Assembly (NCBI GenBank): GCA_938003855.1
Contig: CALKXD010000093.1
Span: 1-40,672 of the forward strand
Direction of reading: 5' to 3'
Source: an uncultured Granulosicoccaceae bacterium
GTDB lineage: Bacteria; Pseudomonadota; Gammaproteobacteria; Granulosicoccales; Granulosicoccaceae
DNA length: 40,672 nt
Of this stretch, positions 16,536 through 24,100 are shown piece by piece. Every line of letters starts with the position of its first letter. The stretch's first letter is position 1. Under the pieces are notes generated by a model, which saw only the letters and a program-made list of their open reading frames with translations, was not told where the DNA came from and made no database searches. The position numbers and the translations under genes were made by a program.

Positions 16536-16881
16536 GAGTACAGTTGGTCCGCCCGGGAGTAACACCGCAACGCGCCGTAGCGATAGCCGGTGGTGCAATT
16601 GCAATGTGTCACTGTGGCGGGTGCTGTGGTGGTTCTGAAGGTCATGTCCCTGCAATGGCAGATCAGCTCCCGGTCAGTCCCGCCGGTTCCGTTGCTGTTA
16701 CCTGCGGTTTTACAGGTTGATCGCGGTTGCGGTCATCAGGCTTGATTGGCTTTTAAGCGTTGTTGTTTTCTATTCCTACCGCGAATATCAACGGGATTGC
16801 TCAAGCTAACTGCGGGAGTGTCGTCAAATGGAGATATGCAATAGTTGAATATTCTCATTTTTTAGGGGGTCAGGTTTGTTG

Positions 16882-16898
16882 CGGGAAATGATTTCCCG
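16882..16898. promoter_or_regulatory. 17-bp palindrome, candidate operator
   Basis: CGGGAAAT, one G, then ATTTCCCG form perfect 8-bp arms with a single central base. It lies 52 bases before the chemoreceptor start, in typical operator position. The binding protein is unknown. Confidence 0.5.
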
Positions 16899-16950
16899 AG
16901 TGACAGATGCTGACTCTTAACCAAACTAAAACCAAATACAAAGGATTGTC

Positions 16951-18726
16951 ATGGTAAATGTGCTTAAGCGCCTGCTGTCAGCCGCTACAGGCAGTGGCTC
17001 CGATGCGATAGACAAGCAGCGTCTGCACGATTATGCCTGTCAGGTTGAATCAATAAACCGCGCGCTTGCGGTGATCGAGTTTGAACTTGACGGAACCATC
17101 GTGAGTGCAAATGCGAACTTTCTCTCAGTGATGGGTTACACCGAAAGTGAAGTTGTCGGTCAGAAACACAGCATGTTTGCCGAGGCCGGTTTAGCAAACA
17201 GCCCGGAATACAGCCGGTTCTGGGCCCGATTGAATGACGGGGTGTTTGAATCGGGTGAATTCAAGCGCATTGCCAAAGGCGGCCGCGAAGTCTGGATCCA
17301 TGCAACCTACAACCCGATCACTGACGAGTCAGGTAAAGTTTACAAGGTGATCAAGTATGCCAGTGATATCACCGCTGAAAAACTTCGCGGCGTTGACTCG
17401 GATGGTCAGCTGGACGCGATCAGCAAATCACAGGCGGTAATCGAGTTTGACCTGAACGGCAATATACTCACTGCCAACGAAAATTTCCTGAGCACGCTTG
17501 GCTATAGCCTCAGTGAAATCATCGGTAGACATCATCGCCAGTTTGTTGATTCAGAAACAGCCAACAGCCGCGAGTACCAGGACTTCTGGCAATCACTGAA
17601 ACACGGAACGTATCAGTCCGGAGAGTTTAAACGCATAGACAAGTCCGGCAAGGTTGTCTGGATTCAGGCGTCTTATAATCCGATCCTTGATCTGAATGGT
17701 GCACCGTACAAAGTGGTTAAGTTTGCCGCAGATATTACGGCGCAAAAAGAACTGCAGGGGACGATTACCAATGTGCTTAGGCAAACATCCGAGATTGTTG
17801 AAGGGATGGCGCGCGGGGATTTGTCCAGCCGTCTGGAAGGAAACTTCAGCGGTGAATTTGCTCAATTACAAGCTTCTGTCAATGAGTGCATCGAACGGAT
17901 GAACTCCACTCTGGCTGAAATCAACGGGCTGGCGACACAAGTCAGTATCGACTCCAATGAAATTGCGGACGGTAACAACACACTGAATGCCCGTGCGTTG
18001 GCACAGGCGTCAACAGTGGTCGAGACCTCGTCAAGTATTCATCAGTTGACCACCACCGTGCAGCAAAATGCAGAAAACGCACACAACGCCAGCCAGCTGG
18101 TGACCACGGTGTCCGATCAAGCGCGCAAAGGTGGTGATATTGTCGAGAAGGCAGTGCAGGCGATGGGGCAACTGCATGAGTCGAGCAACGATATTTCAGA
18201 GATTATCGGTGTGATCAACGAGATTGCTTTCCAGACTAATCTGCTGGCGTTGAACGCATCAGTCGAGGCCGCCCGGGCTGGTAGTCAGGGCCGGGGTTTT
18301 GCGGTTGTCGCAAGTGAGGTGCGGGATCTGGCCGGTCGCAGTGCAACAGCGGCGAACCAGATCAAAGATATCATTGAAAGCAGCGGCAAGCGGGTGAACG
18401 AGACCAATGAACTGGTGGCCCGTTCGGGTAAATCACTCAAGGAAATAGTGGCCGGCATAGATAAAGTGACGAGTATCGTTGGTGATATTGCCACTGCCAG
18501 TAAAGAGCAGTCTTACGGTATCGGTGAAGTCAACAAGGCCATAGTGCAGATCGATGAACTGACACAGCAAAATACGATTATCGTCGAGAAAGCCTCACAG
18601 GCCAGTGAAAACCTGAAGAATGAAGCTACTGAGTTAACCACGCTGGTATCGAGCTTCAAACTGGATAACGCGGGCCATAACGGCCAACGCGCGGCGGTTG
18701 GTGTTACTCAGCGCAAAGCGGCCTAA
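16951..18726 (+). CDS. Soluble methyl-accepting chemotaxis protein with two PAS domains
   Basis: A cytoplasmic chemoreceptor of 591 residues with no membrane helix. Two related PAS domains occupy about 35-145 and 157-265; each ends in the PAC-like pattern SGEFKRI...VWI.A.YNPI...Y KVVK/IK..DIT. A HAMP-like linker follows ([19 protein letters not shown], 281-299), then the signalling coiled coil. The receptor tip that contacts CheA/CheW is at [20 protein letters not shown] (424-443). The arrangement resembles Aer-type redox/energy sensors and Pseudomonas BdlA, which controls biofilm dispersal. PAS ligands (heme, FAD, none) cannot be read. ATG 16951 has AAAGGA 5 bases upstream. No che genes are near; it probably feeds a remote pathway driving the flagellin-based filament. 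Confidence 0.95.
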   Translation: MVNVLKRLLSAATGSGSDAIDKQRLHDYACQVESINRALAVIEFELDGTIVSANANFLSVMGYTESEVVGQKHSMFAEAGLANSPEYSRFWARLNDGVFESGEFKRIAKGGREVWIHATYNPITDESGKVYKVIKYASDITAEKLRGVDSDGQLDAISKSQAVIEFDLNGNILTANENFLSTLGYSLSEIIGRHHRQFVDSETANSREYQDFWQSLKHGTYQSGEFKRIDKSGKVVWIQASYNPILDLNGAPYKVVKFAADITAQKELQGTITNVLRQTSEIVEGMARGDLSSRLEGNFSGEFAQLQASVNECIERMNSTLAEINGLATQVSIDSNEIADGNNTLNARALAQASTVVETSSSIHQLTTTVQQNAENAHNASQLVTTVSDQARKGGDIVEKAVQAMGQLHESSNDISEIIGVINEIAFQTNLLALNASVEAARAGSQGRGFAVVASEVRDLAGRSATAANQIKDIIESSGKRVNETNELVARSGKSLKEIVAGIDKVTSIVGDIATASKEQSYGIGEVNKAIVQIDELTQQNTIIVEKASQASENLKNEATELTTLVSSFKLDNAGHNGQRAAVGVTQRKAA

Positions 18727-18746
18727 GACTGCAGGTGCTTTATAGT

Positions 18747-18773
18747 CTACCCCCGCCCGCCGCGCGGGGGTAG
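18747..18773 (+). terminator. Strong hairpin after the chemoreceptor
   Basis: A perfect 10-bp stem pairs CTACCCCCGC (18747-18756) with GCGGGGGTAG (18764-18773) around a 7-base loop, 20 bases after the stop codon. No T-run follows, so it is either an imperfect terminator or a 3' stabilising structure. Confidence 0.6.
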
Positions 18774-18887
18774 TCAGCCACTAGTCTGGTTTGCACCGGT
18801 ATCTGACAGAGTGGTTTGGTGTGTGGTTCACCGTGTTGCTGTGGTGTTATCATCGGTGTCACAGTCGCTTGTTTGTCAGGTCGGAAA

Positions 18888-20246
18888 TTGAAACACTACT
18901 CGTGCGATACCGTGATTATCGGAGCCGGCATTGTTGGAGTCTCGACGGCTTATTATCTGGCAAAACACGCCCCTGATCAGCGCATACTAGTGCTGGATGC
19001 CGGGCAGCCGATGGCGTTTACCTCTGCACAGTCGGGAGAAAACTACCGTAACTGGTGGCCGCACCCGGTGATGACCGCATTCACTGATCGCAGTATCGAT
19101 CTGATGGAGCAGCTTGCTGGCGACTCAGATAATCGCATCAACATGAACCGTCGCGGTTACGTACTGGCCACACGCTCGGATGATGTTGATCAATTGATGA
19201 CAGAGTTGCACACCGGTTATAGCGAACTTGGCGGCAATGCAATCCGGGTCCATGACAACGCCGCTGCAAAAAGCTATCAACCACCGCTGTTGCCAGAATG
19301 GATGCGAGCGCCTTCCGGGGTTGATGTGCTGCGTGATCAACGACTGATCCGCAAGACGTTTCCATCTTATGACCCCACGTTGCAAACCGTTGTGCATGTG
19401 CGTCGCGCCGGTGCGATCAGCGGTCAGCAGATGGGGCAAATCATGCTCGAGCACTTCAGACAGGCGGGCGGGATACGGGTAGCCGGTCGCGTACAGTCGA
19501 TCAAAACAGGTGACGGATTTTGTCTTGAGCTTGCCGACGGGTCGGTCACGGCCGGGCAGTTAGTCAATGCAGCGGGACCGTTTGTCAATACCATCGCTTC
19601 CATGCTTGGCACCGCACTGCCAGTGACCAACACTCTGCAGCAGAAGATTGCCTTTGAAGATACCGCAAGTGCCATACCGCGTGCTATGCCGTTTTCTATA
19701 GATCTTGATGAGCAGATAATAGACTGGGACGAGGAAGAAACCGCACTGCTGGCTGATGATCCGCAATTTGCCTGGCTGACAGAGCAGATGCCGGGGGCAA
19801 TACATTGCCGTCCCGATGGTGGTGATGACGGCCGCTGGATAAAGCTTGGCTGGGCCTTTAATAATACAGAATCGCAGCCGGTCTATGAGCCGCAATTTGC
19901 GGACAACTTTCCCGAGATAGTGTTGCGCGGGGCTGCGCGCTTAAACCCATCATTGAAAGCCTATTACGGGCGACTGCCACGCACCATGCACCACTACGGT
20001 GGCTACTATACGCTGACAAAAGAGAATTGGCCGTTGATAGGGCCGATGGCTGCAGAGGGTAGTTACGTGGTCGGTGCTATGTCAGGGTTCGGTACCATGG
20101 CGGCCTGTGCCGCGGGTGAGTTGTGTGCGTGTTGGGTTGCTGGCGCGGCGCTACCAGACTACGCAGCAATGCTGTCTCCGGCGCGCTATCATAACGCGGC
20201 ACTTATGGCAGAGCTTAATGCGATGTCGAGTCGCGGTATTCTATAG
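18888..20246 (+). CDS. DAO-family FAD-dependent oxidoreductase
   Basis: A flavoprotein of the glycine/D-amino-acid/sarcosine oxidase superfamily, about 452 residues, cytosolic. The FAD-binding motif VIIGAGIVGVSTAYYLAKH lies at the N-terminus, with LVLDAGQP supplying the acidic ribose contact. TSAQSGENYRNWWPHPVM follows, and the C-terminus closes with MSGFGTMAACAAGELCACW. Family members oxidise secondary or primary amines of amino acids to imines, with electrons going to oxygen or a carrier. The frame opens at 18816, but TTG 18888 is preferred: KHYSCDTVIIGAG is the normal family beginning and AGG lies upstream. It converges tail to tail on a TauD dioxygenase gene with a 48-base gap. The substrate is unknown. 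Confidence 0.88.
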   Translation: MKHYSCDTVIIGAGIVGVSTAYYLAKHAPDQRILVLDAGQPMAFTSAQSGENYRNWWPHPVMTAFTDRSIDLMEQLAGDSDNRINMNRRGYVLATRSDDVDQLMTELHTGYSELGGNAIRVHDNAAAKSYQPPLLPEWMRAPSGVDVLRDQRLIRKTFPSYDPTLQTVVHVRRAGAISGQQMGQIMLEHFRQAGGIRVAGRVQSIKTGDGFCLELADGSVTAGQLVNAAGPFVNTIASMLGTALPVTNTLQQKIAFEDTASAIPRAMPFSIDLDEQIIDWDEEETALLADDPQFAWLTEQMPGAIHCRPDGGDDGRWIKLGWAFNNTESQPVYEPQFADNFPEIVLRGAARLNPSLKAYYGRLPRTMHHYGGYYTLTKENWPLIGPMAAEGSYVVGAMSGFGTMAACAAGELCACWVAGAALPDYAAMLSPARYHNAALMAELNAMSSRGIL

Positions 20247-20294
20247 CGGCGTGTGCTTCACAGGCGCGTGCGCCGGCCTCAGCGGGCGTGCGGT

Positions 20295-21134
20295 TCATCC
20301 AGACAGGGATTCACCTTCAATGGTAATTCGGTGCATCAATCGGCGTTCACCGGGGTAGTCGTTTAATGCCTTGTGCCAGGTGGCGCGGTTATCCCAGAAA
20401 GCCACTGAGCCATCTTGCCAGTTAAAGCGGTGCTGGAACAATTCAGCCTGACAATGGTGGTAGAGCAGTTCCAGCAAAGCGGTGCTTTCATCTGCCGGCA
20501 GTTCGTTGATGTGCAGCGTGAACTGCGGATTTACATAGAGTGCCTGCCTGCTGCTGATCGGGTGGCGAATAACCACCGGGTGTATCGCATTCTGAGTCGC
20601 CGCGTCACTGTTGTGAAAGCGCGCTGACAACGCTTGTCTGTCAGTGCCCTCGTGTGCCTTTTTGCCAAAAACGTGTCGGCTCGAATGCGTGGCCGTTAAT
20701 CCATTCAGTGTTTTTTTCATGGATTCGTCAAGCGCATCGTAGGCCGCAAACATACTAGCAAAAAGGGTGTCGCCACCTGAACCCGGTAAGTCCCTTGCGA
20801 CGAGGATAGAGCCAAGCGCAGGAATTTGATCGTAGCTGTGGTCGGTGTGCCACAACTCACCGATATTCTTTTGCTGGTCGGGTTCCTTCAGTACCTGGGC
20901 TATTTGCGGAAAATCTGATAACGGAGTGAAAAAACGGTTGATGTTGATATGACCGAAATGCCCGGCCAGTTTGATGTGGTTTGCGCAGGTGAGCGATTGA
21001 TCGCGGAAGAATAGTACGCCATGCTCACCTAACGCCTGCTTTAGAACGCCGGTCTCTGAGGCCTGCAGCTTGTTAAGGTTAACGCCGGTAACATAAGCGC
21101 CGGCATTATCAGCAGCGTTTACTGTGACAGGCAT
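20295..21134 (-). CDS. TauD/TfdA-family Fe(II)/2-oxoglutarate dioxygenase
   Basis: A non-heme iron dioxygenase of 279 residues that couples 2-oxoglutarate decarboxylation to hydroxylation of a small organic acid. The facial triad is complete: His96 and Asp98 in ELWHTDHSYD and distal His254 in FWDNRATWHKALNDY; Arg264/265 in GERRLMHRI bind 2-oxoglutarate. The nearest well-known relatives act on taurine, 2,4-D and similar compounds; the substrate here is open. The frame starts at 21149, but ATG 21134 has a perfect AAGGAG (21141-21146) 6 bases upstream and is the true start. Its promoter region is separate from the small ORF that follows. Pairing with a DAO flavoprotein suggests degradation of an N- or S-containing substrate. 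Confidence 0.93.
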   Translation of the reverse strand: MPVTVNAADNAGAYVTGVNLNKLQASETGVLKQALGEHGVLFFRDQSLTCANHIKLAGHFGHININRFFTPLSDFPQIAQVLKEPDQQKNIGELWHTDHSYDQIPALGSILVARDLPGSGGDTLFASMFAAYDALDESMKKTLNGLTATHSSRHVFGKKAHEGTDRQALSARFHNSDAATQNAIHPVVIRHPISSRQALYVNPQFTLHINELPADESTALLELLYHHCQAELFQHRFNWQDGSVAFWDNRATWHKALNDYPGERRLMHRITIEGESLSG

Positions 21135-21373
21135 AGAATTCTCCTTCATGTAAGGGGGCTGGCACCGGGTGAAACTGCGTGAAAGCCGTCGGGTCGAGAG
21201 GCACGGGCAAACATATCAAATCAGACGACACGGGTAAATTGCCGCTCGGTTGTACGTGCTGTGTTTTGGAACTCGCCAGCGGAACGGTTACCCCGGTGGG
21301 TTGAGTGTATTTGCGTTGTCAGCAGAATTCTTTTAGTTTTCAGTAACGCAAGCCTGAAACGTTTGACTTAATA

Positions 21374-21568
21374 TTGAAGCAGAGTGAAGTATACCTCGGC
21401 GAGTACCCGACCCGGATCGCAGATATTGCCAGCGCAGACTGTCATTGTGTGCGGGTGTGTTCGCCGGGCGCTGAAGAAAAAGTGGCCCGTGGATGGAAGC
21501 TGATCACCTTTGGCTATGGCAAGCCTTTCTGTGCCGTTGCACCACACAAAAAACGAGTAAACCTGTAA
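21374..21568 (+). CDS. Uncertain small ORF, 64 residues
   Basis: Not recognised. It begins with TTG in the 717-base interval between the TauD gene and the nucleotidyltransferase gene. The peptide has three cysteines and a basic, aromatic-rich end (GWKLITFGYGKPF, then HKKR). No clear ribosome site precedes it. Codon use is ordinary for the window. The rest of the interval, 21135-21373 and 21569-21851, shows nothing beyond possible promoter DNA. Confidence 0.28.
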   Translation: MKQSEVYLGEYPTRIADIASADCHCVRVCSPGAEEKVARGWKLITFGYGKPFCAVAPHKKRVNL

Positions 21569-21851
21569 TGCTACGTTGGTGCAGAATTACCGGATCCGGC
21601 CGGATTGCTTGTCGGCACCGTCCGGTCTATGCGGCATATTACGTTACACCGGGCCGGAGATATAAGTGATGAGGTTATCGCATTGGTGCGAGCATCGGTA
21701 TTATCGGCAAAGCACCGCAGTGGTAGAGCCGGCCGGGCTGCAAGTGCGGTATCGCGGCGAGGTAACTGCCGGTGAGCTAAAATCAGGTCGGGTATGCTGC
21801 ACCCGTCAATGCTACGCACTATGTTTTTACTGATCCGACCCGTTAACCTGT

Positions 21852-22661
21852 TTGAGCAAACCCGTGACTATTGATAATCGTATCCGCCAGGAGATTCTTA
21901 GACGTATAGAAGGGGCGGAGGCAGAGCATAACGTAAAAGTTATCTACGCCTGTGAATCCGGCAGTCGCGCTTGGGGGTTCGCCTCACCTGATTCAGACTA
22001 CGATGTCAGGTTTATCTATGCGCATCCGGCTGACTGGTATCTGTCGTTTGATGTGGAGCGACGCCGCGATGTTATCGAGTATCCGATTGTTGACGATATA
22101 GACATCGGCGGTTGGGATATTCGCAAGGCACTCTATTTGTTCACTCGAACCAATGGTGCACTGCTCGAGTGGATTAACAGCCCGATAAGATACTGCGAGG
22201 TTGGCAGTTTTGCGGAAGAAATGCGCCAGCTTGCGCCTGCGGTATTGAATGATATCGCCCTGAAGTATCACTACAGCCATATGGCCCGAGGCAATGCCGG
22301 AGATCAGCTGGCAAGGGATAAAGTGCGGCTGAAAAAGTATTTCTATATCCTCCGCCCGCTGTTGGCAATTCGCCATATCGAGTCTGGCCTGGGTGTGCCG
22401 CCGGTACGCTTTCAGGCGCTGCTCGAAGCAGTAGCCCCCCGGCATCTCAAGGCGCCGGTCTATGACCTGATTGAGCTGAAAAAAAACACCCCGGAAATTG
22501 GCAGCGGTGAACATATCGTCGAAATTGACGAGTTTATCTTCTCTGAGCTGGCCAGGCATGAGGGAGTGCTGACCGGACAGGGAAGGCCGGATATCCACGA
22601 TACACAGTCCACAACAGAGGCGTTAAATGGTATTTTTCGAGCGGCTATAGCATCGGTGTAG
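21852..22661 (+). CDS. Predicted nucleotidyltransferase (COG3541, pol-beta superfamily)
   Basis: A 269-residue member of the DNA polymerase beta-like nucleotidyltransferase superfamily. The nucleotide-binding GSRAWG (37-42) is followed by DSDYD (47-51), giving metal ligands Asp49 and Asp51. The C-terminal half is helical (HYSHMARGN, LKKYFYILRPLLAIRHIE), the arrangement of the COG3541 group in which some members attach NMPs and one, RlaP, acts in repair of rRNA ends in another organism. The target here is unknown. TTG 21852 is the longest start; GTG 21864 is an alternative, and neither has a strong ribosome site. The gene is isolated and converges on the glutamine-synthetase-like gene 98 bases away. 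Confidence 0.82.
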   Translation: MSKPVTIDNRIRQEILRRIEGAEAEHNVKVIYACESGSRAWGFASPDSDYDVRFIYAHPADWYLSFDVERRRDVIEYPIVDDIDIGGWDIRKALYLFTRTNGALLEWINSPIRYCEVGSFAEEMRQLAPAVLNDIALKYHYSHMARGNAGDQLARDKVRLKKYFYILRPLLAIRHIESGLGVPPVRFQALLEAVAPRHLKAPVYDLIELKKNTPEIGSGEHIVEIDEFIFSELARHEGVLTGQGRPDIHDTQSTTEALNGIFRAAIASV

Positions 22662-22747
22662 TGAGAGGTTGTTGTCGTCCCGGGCTGATGCAGGGATTGG
22701 CCGGTCGGTTGCAGCGCGTACCTCTCTCGAGGGACGCTGCAGGCAAT

Positions 22748-22778
22748 CTATCGCGGCAATCAAATTCTGCCGCGATAG
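22748..22778. terminator. 11-bp perfect hairpin spanning the stop codon of the GS-like gene
   Basis: CTATCGCGGCA (22748-22758) and TGCCGCGATAG (22768-22778) are exact inverse complements around a 9-base loop. The loop contains the stop codon of the leftward GS-like gene (22760-22762), so the last coding codons make one arm. No T-run follows on either strand. It lies between two converging genes and may end or protect both transcripts. Confidence 0.6.
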
Positions 22779-24100
22779 GTGTCAATCTCGAACTGTCTGC
22801 CCTCGCTGGTGATCAGTGCGTATTCCTGCTTTTTGCAGTTAAGGTAGGCCTCTCTGAATAAAACCGGTAGCAGGTTTTTGATAAAGCTGCTTTCTTCAAA
22901 GGCGTTGATCGCTGATGGCATACTGCAGAGCACATTAGCGAAATTCTGATCATACGAGGTACCGGTGACAGGCTCAGGGGGTGATAGTTTGTGATCGATG
23001 CCATTAAGTGCAGCCATTAGCACGCTGCTGACCAGCAGGTAAGGATTGGCATCAGCGCCGGCGACGCGATACTCGATGCGTCGAGCAGAACAGTTACCGC
23101 CGGGTATTCTGATTGGTACCGTGCGGTTATCGTAGCCCCAGCAGATTCCGGTTGGTGCATAGGAGTTAGGCTGGATGCGACGATAAGAACTCACGTGCGG
23201 AGCGCAGAATAAAACCAGCTCATTGAGTCGGTCTAACAGACCGCCCACCGCGTGTAAAAGCACTGTGTCACCGACCTCTGTGCCATTGTCAAAAATGTTG
23301 CGACCGCTGCTGTCGAGAACACTAAAGTGCATATGCTGGCCAGAGCCATCCAGGTCGGCGTAGGGCTTGGGCATATAGGTCAGACCCAAACCGTGCTTGA
23401 GCGCGACATCCCGCATGATCAACCGCATATAGGCCATGTCGTCAACGGCTTTGTAGAGGTCCTTGCTGTGGTTGAGGTTGATTTCAAACATGCCGGGTCC
23501 GTTTTCACTGAGCACTGAGGTGGTGTCGATACCAGCGTCATGGCAGTGGTCGCGAATGTCATTTAGAAGTGGTGCAAAGTGCTGCAGATCGACAATTGAC
23601 CCGCACTCACGACCGGTCAGTCGCTCACCGCTTAGTGGTGATTTCGGCGGTGTGGTGGTCGCTTCGGTTAGATCGTATAGATAAAACTCAACTTCCAGTG
23701 CGACCACTGGCTGCCAGTCACGCCGGTGGTAGGCATCGATGGTGGATTGGATCAAATGGCGGCAACCGGTTTGCACCGGGGTGCCGTCGTCCATCAGGAA
23801 GTCGGCCGGGACAATGGCGATATCGTCTGCCAGAACACTGCGATACGGGGTACGACCGGTCGGGCACAGAACGATATCGCGGTCACCGCTGCCGTCGACT
23901 TGTGAGCAGCCGTCTATCTCATTGCCTAGAATATTGACGCTGGGCGTCGACAGCGCCATGCGTACTTCGCCGTTTGATACTTTGGCAGCATCCCGTGCGG
24001 GTACGCTTTTGCCGCGCATGACGCCATTGACATCCGGTGCGGCAAGTAACAGTGTGTTGATACCGCGCTGCGATTGCAGCCACTGCATGAGGTTAGACAT
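22760..24100 (-). CDS. Glutamine synthetase-like gamma-glutamyl-amide ligase
   Basis: A type I/III-like glutamine synthetase superfamily protein of 446 residues. Such enzymes activate glutamate with ATP and join it to ammonia or an amine. Visible elements are the beta-Grasp start (APDVNGVMRGKSVPA), the metal-binding ALEVEFYLYD and SENGPGMFEINLNH, the ATP/metal motif GSGQHMHFS, and the substrate/phosphate loop NSYAPTGICWGYDNRTVPIRIP. This sequence style is nearer to PuuA and GMA synthetase than to housekeeping GlnA, and no adenylylation tyrosine motif was seen. ATG 24100 overlaps the stop of the upstream amine-dehydrogenase-like gene by 8 bases (ATGTCTAA), which implies coupled translation; the frame itself extends to 24178. 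The most likely role is capture of the amine released by its partner. Confidence 0.9.
   Translation of the reverse strand: MSNLMQWLQSQRGINTLLLAAPDVNGVMRGKSVPARDAAKVSNGEVRMALSTPSVNILGNEIDGCSQVDGSGDRDIVLCPTGRTPYRSVLADDIAIVPADFLMDDGTPVQTGCRHLIQSTIDAYHRRDWQPVVALEVEFYLYDLTEATTTPPKSPLSGERLTGRECGSIVDLQHFAPLLNDIRDHCHDAGIDTTSVLSENGPGMFEINLNHSKDLYKAVDDMAYMRLIMRDVALKHGLGLTYMPKPYADLDGSGQHMHFSVLDSSGRNIFDNGTEVGDTVLLHAVGGLLDRLNELVLFCAPHVSSYRRIQPNSYAPTGICWGYDNRTVPIRIPGGNCSARRIEYRVAGADANPYLLVSSVLMAALNGIDHKLSPPEPVTGTSYDQNFANVLCSMPSAINAFEESSFIKNLLPVLFREAYLNCKKQEYALITSEGRQFEIDTYRGRI

Larger units (their letters stand above)
16235..16950. other. 716-base non-coding region before the chemoreceptor
   Basis: No gene is supported here; the open frames are out of family and lack ribosome sites. 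It contains a 14-bp tandem duplication (CAAGTACCCGGCAT at 16255-16268 and 16269-16282), two DnaA-box-like sites around 16474-16535, an AT-richer tract from about 16741 to 16865, and a 17-bp palindrome at 16882-16898. The chemoreceptor ribosome site AAAGGA (16940-16945) ends it. Confidence 0.5.

Noticed and set aside
16349-16720. 123-residue frame in the non-coding region
   Set aside because: Crosses the DnaA-like boxes, lacks a ribosome site and looks like no protein family.
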